Below are positions 9,275 through 20,470 of a stretch of 64,000 bases of DNA, one piece after another. The position numbers and the translations under genes were made by a program. The stretch is from Xanthostigma xanthostigma (Eukaryota > Arthropoda > Insecta > Raphidioptera > Raphidiidae): assembly GCA_963575645.1 (NCBI GenBank), contig OY754467.1, positions 53,849,108 through 53,913,107 of the forward strand. Reading direction: 5' to 3'. Position 1 is the stretch's first letter; each line of letters begins with the position of its first letter. A model generated the notes under the pieces. That model worked only from the letters and a program-made list of their open reading frames with translations. It was not told the origin of the DNA and made no database searches.

Positions 9275-11621
9275 CTAGCTAGACTAGGAGGCTGAAAATA
9301 CAAATGGCTGAACCTTTGATAACCTTGAAACTTTGAATAAGATGTTTTAAAGTGTGGTATTTTTTATTTTGGAATTACAAATGATTCGTCATGGGTTTGC
9401 TAAAAAGTTTCGTAATTTTTGCGTTTATGTATATGACTCTCCAATCTATTGCCGTTGTTTGAACTTTTTTATTTTCTGAGCTACAAGTAGTGTTCTATCT
9501 CTCTCCAGATTTTGACGCGACCAGACACAAAATACAACCTATTTTATAATATGAAATTTGGACAGTAGGTTCCTTTCATGATCTAGGCATTCAATAAGAA
9601 GGAATTATTCTAAATGCAATCCCAAAGGTGGTCAAAAAGGGGTGTAAAATTTTTGTACAAAAATTCATATCTCGAAAATCGTCAAAATGAGAGGTATTGA
9701 ATTCGACATACTATCTTCTTTAATTCTTTAAAAACTATCAAACCCAGTTTCGAGTGGTTTATTTGAAATCAACCCCTGAGGTCAAGCAAGCGTGTTGGTT
9801 TTTTTTTTTTTTTTTACTAAAGGCTAAATCGCTCAAGACAGAAAGTCAACTTTTAGACTGTACGTTATTTTTGCGACGTAAGCATTCAGTAAGAAGGGAT
9901 TTTTCAAAATTCAACCGCTAAGGTGGTAATATTTCCGAAAAGACGTGTACAACTCGTTATTCTACCGCATCTATACATATCTGTCACGGTCAATGAAGAG
10001 GTTAGGTTAGCCGCTTAGATTGCGGTAAGAAAAATAGCGGGAACAAACAAGAAATAAGTTATTTTTCGTAAATAACGAAAACAAAATCATTTAATAAACA
10101 GTTTGATATAAGTTACACTTAGGTATTTTTAATAAAACTGCAAAACAAAAAATCCCAAAAGTTATTTTAATGAAACAAAAAGATAAAATGTCATAATCCA
10201 AATTTTCTCTAGACATGTGGCCTTATATATTTTGTAAAGTTCATCCTAGCCCAGTGGTTAGGGATTAGAATTCGGAATTAATTAGGGGAAAGCCGGGAAT
10301 TGTTATTAATCCCTTCAGTTTAGATCTGAAATGAACAAACTAAGTTTTCCTTTAACCTCCTAGGTAAATTTTAGCCGCTGGATGCAGATTTTTAAATTTA
10401 TTTTTAATTAACGTTATCAAAAAAATATTGTCTATATAAATGTTGAAGAACTTAAAATTCTGAGTGTATGTGTATAGCTAGCAAAGTTCGTATTAATCGG
10501 TATTCAAGCGCTTGAAGCCGGAACGCTCCATCATGTCTCCGATTAATATAACATATTTTTAATATTTTTCTGAGGCCTCCACGATGTTTTTATAATTATT
10601 TTAGGGCTTTATTTAGAATATTTTGAAGGGAAAACAGTATTGTCATAATACGAGAAAATTAATAATATAGTGGCGTTCAAAGAGACTTAAAAATCAAAAA
10701 TCTGGGCACGAATGGATTTTCGTGATATTTTGGTATTGAGTTTCTAATAGTGAGTATAAAAAAGCTTTTCCTTTAAAAAGTGCCATTTTTCGAAATCATT
10801 TCGTATTTAAATGTTGAGAGTCACTGATATTAATTTTTAGCGACAACAACATTATTCAAACAGTGAAAATGATGCAACTACTAAATCATTTGAAAATAAT
10901 TAAATTATTGTACAATTTAAATAATAAAAGAAAGATTGTATGTCTCACGTCATTACGAGATGAGGTCATAACTTCACACCATTGGTTTCAAACAGTTGGT
11001 CTTCGTACCGTTCGCTATTAATATGACGTAAGTAATATACCAAATATGTATTATTTAGGTCTGATAACGTTTTTATCATGATGTGTGTCGGTTCATATTT
11101 CCGGTGTCTAATTTTTAAGTCTACTTTGAAAAATTAATAAAGTTGACATTTTGTCATAAGAATTTTATGGTGTCAATAAGTGCGGCGCAGCTATCATAAT
11201 TTTTTGCCATAAATTTTACTGTACTTATATAAAATTCTCATCTGAGAATTTATAAGGCTTTATGCAATAAAATGGACACCCAATTTTTATTTTATCTTTT
11301 GTACCCATAAGATAAATGTTGATATGGCCTGATTTATACACGTTATTATGCGTAAAATTCGTAAAATGTTATAATAACAAACTACCAAAAGCTTTGAATC
11401 TGACTCAAATCAGTCAATGCTGTATTATCTTTTGAAAAACAGTAATTATAGTTTTACATGATAATTATTTATGTACACGACTACGAATTAAAACTGTTTA
11501 AAATAACAGAACCGAACTCGAGTTTAAAATCGATTTTCAGCAACTTAACTTTTTATTAATAATTTCTCTGTTGTATATTGTCAGAAACATAAAAAAATGT
11601 TTTTCTTATTTAAAAGGAAAA
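9275..11621. other. AT-rich intron or intergenic DNA, no gene seen
   Basis: It is low-complexity AT-rich sequence with poly-T at about 9800. The short minus-strand frame near 10450-10560 looks repeat-like and was not accepted as coding. Confidence 0.4.
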
Positions 11622-12101
11622 TAGGTCATATGCATGTATTTTTTTTTTTAATTTTTAATAGATTACCAACTTAGTCAATCATAATACTGAAATAAATTGA
11701 TAATCATTTAAAAATGTAATATTATCATAAGAAAAAAAAAATTAAATTTTACATTCAAAAATAGACAGTTAAAGGTTATGTGACGTCATGATATATGATG
11801 CATGTCAACCTTGATGCAAATTGTCAATGTTCTAAATTTTGTTGTTTTCTCTAAATACTGACATAAATCTTACTGTGAGACGACAAAGTCGTCATGGAAA
11901 CTGTTGTTGATATATACTCTTACGTCACGCTGTGTTTTGAAAATTAGAAAATAGCGCGTATTTTCTACATTTCTTTATTATTATTTGTATTTTTTTCAGT
12001 GATTAGATTTATAAAAAAAAAACATGACGATATTATCAGGAACTAAAATATATTTCGAAATAAAAATTTAAACTAGTTTGGAGTCTCATGCATATGACTT
12101 A
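11622..12101. mobile_element. TIR element with TAGGTCATATGCATG ends, copy 1
   Basis: The left end is TAGGTCATATGCATG and the right end CATGCATATGACTTA. A second copy of about 505 bp lies at 51838-52342. Both contain the block TATGTGACGTCATGATATA. The element is non-coding and its class unknown. Confidence 0.65.
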
Positions 12102-13283
12102 ATAAAAAACAAGATGCTCTTTGCGATGTTTTCAGAGGCCAGCCCTGCACCACTTAAATGCATGACTAGAAAAATACAATATTATTTTTTCATGGAATTT
12201 TACCCAGCAATTCTAAACAAAATATGTATTCAAAAATAGAATCTTTCATGATACGTATATAATACCTAATTAAAAAATAAAGAAAACATTTAAAATGACT
12301 ATCTGTGACATGTCCTTGAAACATATGATAAACTTGACTCAAAAAAAAATCCGAGAGTTGATATTTTCATCCTTGAAAATTGAATAATATGAAACGAGCG
12401 TTACTACACACGTAAAAGACATTTGTGTATATTCAACCGATTTTCATTCGGTTTTCACAAGTAAGTATACAAATATTTAATATAATAGTGGAGGCTGATC
12501 AATGAACGAGCAGGCAGCGCCAGGAAAATATGACTATACTCTTTCCCACCAACATATTATATTGTAATAATCTCTATACATAATATCTTCTTGCAAACAA
12601 GAATTGAGATTCTATCTTACGTGTAACTAAGTTCTCTATCCTTGTCCAAGATATCGGTGATTACTATATCTGTTGGTGGGGAAGAGTATAGTTCACTGTG
12701 TTTAGATTCAGGGTTTAAAATAAATGAGATTGGTCCAAGGAAAATTTCAAATATGGTCACTGGTCGGATAATCTTGCCTATAGAAGTTTTCACTACATGT
12801 ATATATTTTATGTATGAATAATAATATTTTACAAACCTCTTAATTTAAGTTGAAGTTTAAAAATTGTAAAAAATAACGGGAAGTGTGGTAGAAAAAAAAT
12901 AGTAATGGTGCAAATGGTGTCTGTTATGACATAAAGTCGAGAAACGGACGTTAAACGCATTATTATTATTATTATACAGACCTCTTAATTGTGTGAATTC
13001 TGGAAGCATTTGTATCTAAAATCCAGATGCACGAAAGATCTTTTAGGTCGCAGTGTTTGTGAGATATCAAATGTCTTATCACCCCAAATAATCTAAACTC
13101 CAAATAGTCCTGCTTCCCCCCACATCTACTTGAGCCTTCATATCAATATTTATGGTGAAATGGAAAAATGTTTTTAGATGTGAAATATATAGATAATGAG
13201 GCAACAACAATTAAAAATAATTATTTGCTACATAATGATTTGAATATATTATGTTCAATTAAAAAAAATAAATATTACATTAC
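12102..13283. other. AT-rich intron with fold-back and dispersed repeat
   Basis: A fold-back at about 12526-12695 has arms CTATACTCTTTCCCACCAAC / GTTGGTGGGGAAGAGTATAG. The stretch 12842-12962 recurs inverted at about 39580-39690 (shared block CGAGAAACGGACGTTAAACG) and ends in an ATT microsatellite. Confidence 0.5.
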
Positions 13284-13525
13284 CCCAGGAAGTTTAGTTT
13301 CATGGTCGGCCCAACTTATTTTCAATTGAATATCCCACTGTGATAGTCCTGCAGGAAACAGATGACGTCGCGCCAACGCAGCATCCCTGTGTTCATGAAA
13401 CTCGATGAGACCGTAGCGTTTTATACAACGATTCGATCGGGTCAATTTTACTTCTTTGACGCCGGGAGTCGACTCACAAATATGCTGAATTATTTCACCA
13501 GGAAACGTCGATGTAGGAAGATTTC
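13284..13525 (-). CDS. RRM RNA-binding protein (A1CF/RBM46/hnRNP R family), exon 3
   Basis: The acceptor gatgaacag|GAAATC completes the Arg codon begun at 14607, and the donor is CCTGGG|GTAATG in phase 0. The 80 codons form a second RRM. The RNP2-like strand is split across the intron (LLIRNLPTSTFPGEIIQHI), then GVKEVKLTRSNRCIKRYGLI as RNP1 region, then EFHEHRDAALARRHLFPAG and a Trp-containing end (LKISWADHE). The pattern of a basic A-L-A-R-R-x-L-x-P helix followed by W-A-D/E is characteristic of RRM2 in A1CF, RBM46/47, DND1 and hnRNP R/Q. The RNP1 aromatic residues are partly replaced (YGLIEF), so RNA binding by this domain may be altered. Confidence 0.85.
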
Positions 13526-14606
13526 CTGTTCATCGATGAGGTGTAGAAGTAACGAAATTAATAAATGTTCAAATCGGATTTGCAATATGACTAACCGTTA
13601 TTTTTGTGCAACGTTATAAAAGGGGTTAAATTAGTAAAAGATAAATTTTTTAATCATCAATCCTTTTATAAAATTTGACCCGCCATTAATGAAACTTTTG
13701 CGAGTGGTCAGCCAAAATAATTTAAATAAGCTATAACGAGCATTTTACCACTGAACCACCGTCGCCCTTAAAAACGTGTTGCTTACACTGCATTACTAAG
13801 AGCTGTTACTGTATTTCTGTATTTCAAAAGTATATTAAAGACTTCAATTTTTGCCATTTTTTCAAGGCATACCCCTTTAAAAAAATGCGATTTTTGACGA
13901 AAACCGAAATCTTTCCGAACTTTTGGAAAATCATCATACTTATAGAAAAAAACACGCTGAATCCAAAGAGCACAAACAAACGTCTATATGTCTTTTGACT
14001 TAGAAGTTATTTGCGTTTGTAGTTTTCAGAAAATCATATAACATCTCCGAATGGCCGTATAGTTTCCAAACTAAAAAAGATACAGACGTTTGCTTACGCT
14101 CATTAAATTCAGCGTATTTTTTTCTGTGGGCATTCTGAATTTCAAATGTATTTTAAAGAATTCGATTTTTGCATTTTTTTTCAAGGCATACCCCTTTAAA
14201 GAAATGCGATTTTTGACGAAAGCCGAAATCTTTCGGAACTTTTGGAAAATCATCATGCTTATAGAAAAAAACACGCTGAATCCAGCATGATCGTAAAACG
14301 CCGTGTGTCGTCCAAAAAAAGTTTTGAACTAAAAAAAATATTATTTAACCACCCCCCCTCTCCCTTTACAAGTAACGCCACTGGCTTAGTGGCCCGCGAG
14401 CTAGTACTAAAACAAATAATTGACAAAATTTGATCCCTCAAAAAGGTTCACCATCACGGTTCTAGACAAAACAAAAAATACAGTGAAATCTTACTTAGCG
14501 CTACAGGAGCGGAAATTCTAAAAAGTTGAAAATAGTAAGATGTAGAAGCTCTGACTTAACTAAGAACGACTTAATTAGCTTATAAAATGAGATATAAGTG
14601 ACTTAC
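13526..14606. repeat. RRM gene intron 2 with a ~115-bp direct duplication
   Basis: Segments at about 13855-13965 and 14165-14282 are near-identical (shared block CAAGGCATACCCCTTTAAA and an ACACGCTGAATCC end). The short open frames here come from this duplication. Confidence 0.55.
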
Positions 14607-15026
14607 TGATGAGTAAAAAATTCTTATTGATTGCTTTGGTAACTCCTAATCGATGTCCAGGTCGAATCATTGCTCCGTTAAGTTTGCGAACAGCCCTTTC
14701 AGATTCTTCCACTGTAGCGTATCTCACAAAGCCATAGCCTCTATTTCCGCCATCGATAGCCATCATCAGTCGTAAAGTATAGACATGACCGACCGTAAGC
14801 AATATTGGCAACAGTTCGTCTTCGAAAACATCTCGTGGAAGTCGACCAATGAATACTTCGCACTCCTTGGTCGGCGCAGGAATATTCGATGGCCAATGAC
14901 TGGGAGGCCCGAAAGTTCGCTGGCCGTTAAACTGCAGACCCTCATATCCGCAAATATTGACGAGACGTTGAATTTTACATTCCGGGGAAGATGGGGGGCT
15001 TGGTGTACTATTATAATTGTCTGAAA
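14607..15026 (-). CDS. RRM RNA-binding protein (A1CF/RBM46/hnRNP R family), exon 2 with RRM1
   Basis: This is the diagnostic exon. Acceptor tttgttacag joins the phase-1 end of exon 1 (16882), giving Val-Ser-Asp. The donor is ATCA|GTAAGT in phase 1. It carries a Ser/Pro-rich lead (NYNSTPSPPSSPECK), then the family's pre-RRM signature GQRTFGPPSHWPSN and RRM1: RNP2-type CEVFIGRLPRDVFEDELLPI and RNP1-type RGYGFVRYATVEESERAVRK. The string G-C/C-E-V-F-I-G-x-L/I-P-R-D-x-F-E-D-E-L is shared by A1CF, RBM46/47, DND1 and hnRNP R/Q, which act in mRNA editing, stability or germline control. Family assignment is firm; which member is not. The end of the exon (GVTKAINKNF) leads directly into RRM2. Confidence 0.92.
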
Positions 15027-16881
15027 CTGTAACAAATTTTTTTTATATATTAGATATCGTGTCCATCGAGATAATAATTAATAAGAAAAATCGCAGGATT
15101 GTCGTAAGTACATTAATAAATCTAACTTTTTGTTTACAATCCTGCGATTTTTCTTATTAATTATGTTTAATCCATTTTTAGTTAATTAATTATTAAAGCA
15201 ATCCAAAGATTAAATTTCTCAACTTCCGCGGGAGACTTCAGCAAATGAAAAACTACAGAAAAAATATAAAATATTCACTATCTCTCTACTTACGTTATTT
15301 ATTGCTAATCATTAACCACCCCTTTTTGTCTCATTATTTAAAATAAAAAAAGATTTTTAATTTTCGAGTAATTTTCAAAAAAGAATAAAAAAAGCCTACT
15401 TTCTAAATTTACGGTAAAACAATATTGTAGATACCCTTTTTTGGAAGGTTATACTGGCATCAACATAGAGAATAGAGCACATGAAGGGGAGGGAGACTAG
15501 TTATCATTTGCATTACCAACGGCGGAACAATACCTAAACTTGATATCGGCCCGATAAATTTTGCGAGGCCCTCTGGTAGCGCAAAACGACGTATTTTCAT
15601 ATAGAGACAAAAACATATGAAGCTGATGAATTTGTATTAATAAAAATGCAAACATCTGCACTTAAACTAACATTTTTAAATAATAACTAACAGTAAAGAA
15701 AATAAACAGATCTGTTTTTAGCCTCCTTAAACTTCCAAAGTTGAAAGTCTACTACCTACTATTATTAAGGCATAACAAGTAAAATCTTGAAAAAAATGTT
15801 CACGGGAAAAGAAAACAATCATAATTTTAATTTTCCGTAAAAAAGTTCAATACACGGAATAAAATTATAACTTTAATTAAATTTCTATTTTTTCCCACCA
15901 TTGTGTGCGGTCACAAGCCATATTGTTATAACGTAGTTATTTCATCTCATTTGACCTTATCCTACCAAACAGCAGAATCCGCTTTTAAATTCTATTTCTC
16001 GCGTGACACAATATTTTTTAGGTAAATACAGAATAGGTACTATCTGCATTATAATTAATAAATTTGTCTTTAATTTTTGTTAATAAATTTAAAATTGCAA
16101 CAATGCTTGACCAGTATTTTTTACGTTTTTTAAAGTAAATTAATTAGTTACTAAACCTTCCTACAAAATTTTTACACGATCTCGTTTCTACGAGACGAGA
16201 CTTACCTACCTAAAATTAATATCTAGTCGATATTGTATTTTTCAAATTATCGACCAATTTTTCAGACAAATACCTATATTAAGAAAAAATAATTTAATAC
16301 ATTGACGTTTCGATCCGGATTTGTTAATATATTTGTCTGTAAAATTGGTCGATAATTTTATTTATTGAAGAATTCTAAATCAGACGTTAATCAAAGATTT
16401 GGATATTGTATTTTGTAAAAGTACAAAGCAAAAATAAACAAAAATTTAATTACAAAATGAAATATTGTTCTTTATGAGCAAATTTTCTAAAGAAATTATT
16501 TGATTTATTCTTTCAATCTATATAGGTACCTACCGATATATAAAATGTAACGTAAGTTTTTGAACAAAAAAATCTCAGATGATAAATTGGAGCGACGATA
16601 TAACATACGATTTTTTAACGATACGGGACGAGATCAAGACGAGACAAGAGAGCTATTATAATCATGAGACGATACCGTTATTTTTCCGCATCAACAAGAT
16701 CAAAATATGTAATTTCCAAAAAAAAGTCTCATACGAAGTTCTATTTGTAAAAAATAAGTTCCATGTAAATAACATTTAAAGTTAAGTAATTTGGGAATAT
16801 CTAATATTGAAACGGAAGTAATTTGTATGACATATTTACTAAAATGTGTGTACTACTTACATCTTAATTAAAATGACTCAC
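15027..16881. repeat. RRM gene intron 1 with two fold-backs
   Basis: The hairpin at 15076-15162 has 27-bp arms (AATTAATAAGAAAAATCGCA...). A fold-back of the TTATCGACCAATTTTTCAGA family spans 16244-16359. The rest is AT-rich with no coding signal. Confidence 0.6.
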
Positions 16882-16966
16882 CTGAGTTATTCGGCGTAAC
16901 TACTTGTTTCGTACTTAATGGACTGCCTGAAATGGAATATTCTGAATTATTTCTAGTGTAACCCAT
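16882..16966 (-). CDS. RRM RNA-binding protein, first coding exon
   Basis: The ATG at 16966-16964 (context gtaaaaATGG) opens MGYTRNNSEYSISGSPLSTK, then QVVTPNNS. The exon ends at the consensus donor TCAG|GTGAGT after 28 codons plus one base. The phase matches exon 2 at 15026 exactly. The segment is polar and Ser-rich, as expected of the variable N-terminus before RRM1. The gene is divergent to the membrane-protein gene that starts at 18942. Confidence 0.7.
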
Positions 16967-17323
16967 TTTTACAAAAAAAATATTTGACACTAAACACTAG
17001 TCACTTGTGAACTCTACACTGTCCCAAACTACAATAGCTAATAATAAAATATTATAACCGTTATTTTGTTGAAATTTAAAAAGTTCGTTACACCAATAAA
17101 GAAAAAATACATTCTTGTCTAAATTGATATTCTTCTCAGTACGATAATAATTTAACATCTCTGTTTTCATTTAAATACGAAAAAACAAGTTTTTTTTTGG
17201 AAATAAGATAACAATAAAATTAATAATCAAAACCGTTACCGACTTAAATTCAAAAATCTTTGGCGATTTTAATTGTTATATTCATTAATAATTGGATTCA
17301 AATCTTTGATTAATGTCTGATTA

Positions 17324-17513
17324 GAATTCTTCAAATAAATAAAATTGTCGACCAATTTATTTCTCAGACCATATATTGACAAAAAATAATATAAAAATAT
17401 AAATCAATATAACAAAAGAGGACGTTTTGATTACCCATTATTATTATTTATTTTTTGTCAATATATGGTCTGAGAAAAAAATTGGTCGACAATTTTATTT
17501 ATTTGAAGAGTTC
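17324..17513. mobile_element. Fold-back MITE (AATTGTCGACCAATTT arms)
   Basis: Arms starting TTCAAATAAATAAAATTGTC and ending with their complement surround a short AT-rich centre. It abuts a related fold-back at 17541-18354. Relatives are at 16244-16359, 57362-57566 and about 57976-58085. Confidence 0.6.
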
Positions 17514-17540
17514 TATTCAGACGTTAATCACAGATCTGAT

Positions 17541-18354
17541 TAGAGTTCTTCAATAAATAAAATTATCGATCAATTTTTCAGACAAATATATTAACAAACT
17601 AGCGGCCCTGTACGTGCTTCGCTACGTATAAAGTGAAATAATGAAACAATTTAATTGGAACATCTATCTATCTATCTATCTATCTATTTTATTAATTGCT
17701 AGCTATTTTAAAATATACATGGGCGTATATGTGTGTATGTCGAGCACTCCGGCTGCGCCGTCGTGCCGAGCAGTTTTAAACGATATTCAGTTTTTTTACA
17801 TCCTCGATCTAGATATTATGGTTGTTAAGTTCGTTGTGCCATCTATTGAATATTCACTCAATCCAGTCAACAGATCTTATATGGTTGTTAAGTTCTTTGC
17901 GCCATCTATTGAATATTCACTCAATCCAGTCAACAGGTATCGCCATCTTATATGGTTGTATTATGACTGTCAAGGAATAGACAAATAACTTGCAATAAAA
18001 TAATATTGCGACTATAAATTGAAATGTAAGCTATCCTATCTTTCAAGTTGGGTCGAATTGCACACGGTGTGCAAATCAAATTTAAAATCGGTTCAGTAAT
18101 TTAGGAGTTCATCGCGGACAAACATGTGACACGTAATTTTTATATATTAAGATAACTAATACCTACATTAACGTTTCGGTCCGGATTTGGATCATCTTCA
18201 GAACTGATTTACAAAATATAAAAATTGATTAATAATTAGTTTCTAATTGGTATTTCTGAAGAAGAACCAAATCCGGACCGAGACGTTAATGTATTAGTTA
18301 TTATTTTTTGTTAATATATTTGTCTGAAAAATTGGTCGATAATGTTATTTAATG
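17541..18354. mobile_element. Fold-back MITE interrupted by a Helitron
   Basis: The left arm (ATTATCGATCAATTTTTCAG...TATTAACAAA) and right arm (TTTGTTAATATATTTGTCTG...GGTCGATAAT) are complementary. The left arm is broken by the Helitron at 17599-18152. The inner loop has a second complementary pair around AAATCCGGACCGA. Confidence 0.65.
17599..18152 (-). mobile_element. Non-autonomous Helitron with internal minisatellite (2 units)
   Basis: Read on the minus strand it starts A|TCTTAATATATAAAAATTAC and ends ACAGGGCCGCTAG|T, the exact Helitron borders. A short GC hairpin (GTAGCGAAGCAC) precedes the end. It contains two tandem ~57-bp units (TGGTTGTTAAGTTC...CCAGTCAACAG). A longer copy with six units is at 20639-21549. 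It has no Rep/helicase coding. Confidence 0.8.
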
Positions 18355-18941
18355 AATAATAGGATTCAGTCAAACGTACTTATAGCTTTGAAAAGGCGTG
18401 AAAATAATAGTTTAATAGTGAGTGAAGATAATGAAGCATATTTTTTTTAATAATTTAATCTCTCACGGCACAAATTATTTGAAGTAAATATGTAAAATTA
18501 ATAATAACAATATGTACATATTCATGAGCTTCCAGTGGTAATTGCATCTACGTGTACTTGAAAGTGAAAAACAGTCATCGTTTGTGGAAATCCAAGAGAG
18601 AAGTAATTCCATTGTTGTGTGATTTGTCCGTTGCATAACGTTCAACTATTGAAGAGGGAAAATACGACATTGACAGCACCGTGCGAAATACAGTTACTCA
18701 AACAAATCAAACATACATTAACATATTTTGAAGACGAACACTATTTAGTTTGGTCGTTTGTTAAGAACCCGCGACACACATGCGATTATCATTTGTTATT
18801 AGTGCTATCAACTTCGACTGTTTCATTTGTTTTTCAGTTGTTTTGAAGCGGGTGCCGCAGAAAAAGAGGTATGAGTAGTTGGAAGAAAACAGAATTTGTT
18901 TTTGGATTTGAAAGTGTGAAAAGTGTATTTGTTGGTTTAGT

Positions 18942-18989
18942 ATGTCTGTAGTTTTCAATAAATGGACTATATTAAAATTTATTGAAACG
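18942..18989 (+). CDS. Four-helix (MARVEL-like) membrane protein, exon 1
   Basis: The ATG at 18942 opens MSVVFNKWTILKFIET and the exon ends at ACG|GTAAGT in phase 0, matching exon 2. The W-T-I-L-K-F-I-E-T start running into LLCISCW in exon 2 forms the first hydrophobic helix, the usual start of MARVEL-type tetraspan proteins. This start is chosen because it is the only in-frame ATG with a consensus donor in the correct phase upstream of exon 2. The first intron (2.7 kb) is packed with transposons. Confidence 0.7.
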
Positions 18990-19998
18990 GTAAGTTACAT
19001 TTTATCTAAAAAATACTAAATTTGAATAATATTCTATTATATAGTTAATTTTGTTTTCTCTAAGTATATATTTATTTAATTTGAGTCATAGAGTTTAAAA
19101 GCTGGAGAATTTTAGGTTTTAGTGAAAAGAAATAACTAAAATTATTGGGCGTTTTTATGATTTAACTCTATTTCAAAAATCAAAAGTGCGATTTCTGATA
19201 TAACTTTCTGTACCTAAGTATTTGTTTTTAACTGAATGAAGATGTCTATAGGTATTTAGTTGAAAATAATACGTGTCCTATTTTTATAACAACTCAAAAT
19301 TTTGAAATTTGCATTTTACTCGCGAAGTATAGGTATACCTATTAATAGGTAAGCAGTTTTTTTTGTGCGGCCATCTCCTCCAAAACTACTGGACCGATTT
19401 CGGCGATTAAGGTAAAATTTTAATAGGGTATTTACACACATTCTGTTTAAATACTTTATTCAAAATTGCTTTTTAATAATATGATTTGTTAGTCAAATGA
19501 AAACTTTCTGTACAAAATATGTAATTTGGGTCAATATGGTTCACTGTAAATATAAATTATATACAATTAAAAAGGTGCGTAATAAATTAATAGATAGTAA
19601 CGAATGGACAATATAAACGTAAAATTACAATAATACTATGATAATTGATAAGGAATTAATACCAATGTATGCAAAGTATAGCCGAAGCGCTAATTAATGC
19701 AATACCTACCTACATATTTCAAGCTATGTCCGTACAAAACTCTACCGGACAAAATTTTATGAGGCTGTAGTGGGCGGGACCGTGCAGCGACTCAAAAACT
19801 AGACAGATAAGCTTTTGAGTCGCTTATCTCAAAAACCACTGAACCAGTTTTGATTAGTTATTTGTAGTTAGTTACAATCGAAAAGACTACAAATTATGAT
19901 AGCAAATAACTGACAAATGCGATCTGGAAACACAATATTGAAGCAAAATTAATTTTTTATGCGAGTCTCGCCGCTGTTATGAACTAAAAAAAAACCCC

Positions 19999-20225
19999 TT
20001 TGCACTCCGGGAGTGCCGGCGTAAGTGAAAACTTGAATATTAACGTCTTACGAATTTTCGATCAAAATGGTTTGTATCATAGATTGCATTTTTATGTACG
20101 ATATTTCAACGCTAGATGTCTAACTGGGTACGATCAGGTCTGACGATCTGACGCGAGTTTAACATTTTTTACCTATTACAAAAAAAGTGTACAACGCCGT
20201 TAAAGAAGCTTTCACTTCAAAAATT
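19999..20225. repeat. Interspersed repeat beginning GCACTCCGGGAGTGCCG, copy 1
   Basis: It starts TTTGCACTCCGGGAGTGCCG (a GC hairpin), followed by AGTGAAAACTTGAATATTAA, and ends TTTCACTTCAAAAAT, so AAGTGAAAAC...TTTTCACTT forms inverted ends. Other copies are at 24529-25028 and 52586-52849. Confidence 0.65.
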
Positions 20226-20470
20226 AAAATTTTATATTCCTCGATTTTTAACCTTTTTGATGTACAGAAGTCCACTAAATTTAAGACTGGTATTAAAATT
20301 TGGGTAATAAATTTACATACTGGAATTTTACGCAAAAAAAAAACAAAACTGCAAAATGTCTGGCGCACTAAAAAATGCTGGCCCGTGCAGATATAATGTG
20401 CGAAATCGTGCTGGTAAAGTGTGCATGGTTTTTAACGCAAGCAAAGTTGCGGGTACCGGCTAGAAGTATA

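Larger units (their letters stand above)
16967..18941. other. Divergent intergenic region between the RRM and membrane-protein genes
   Basis: About 2 kb holding both presumed promoters. The middle is filled by a fold-back at 17324-17513 and a fold-back carrying a Helitron at 17541-18354. The leader of the plus-strand gene probably lies between about 18400 and 18941. No reliable TATA or initiator call was possible. Confidence 0.5.

Noticed and set aside
10450..10570. Minus-strand frame as a terminal exon of the RRM gene
   Set aside because: It has no convincing acceptor, an AT-rich context and repeat-like words (TATACACATACACTCAG); no RRM or dsRBD residues.
13362..13619. Plus-strand 85-codon frame
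   Set aside because: It is antisense to the RRM2 exon, which is supported by splice phase and domain residues on the minus strand.
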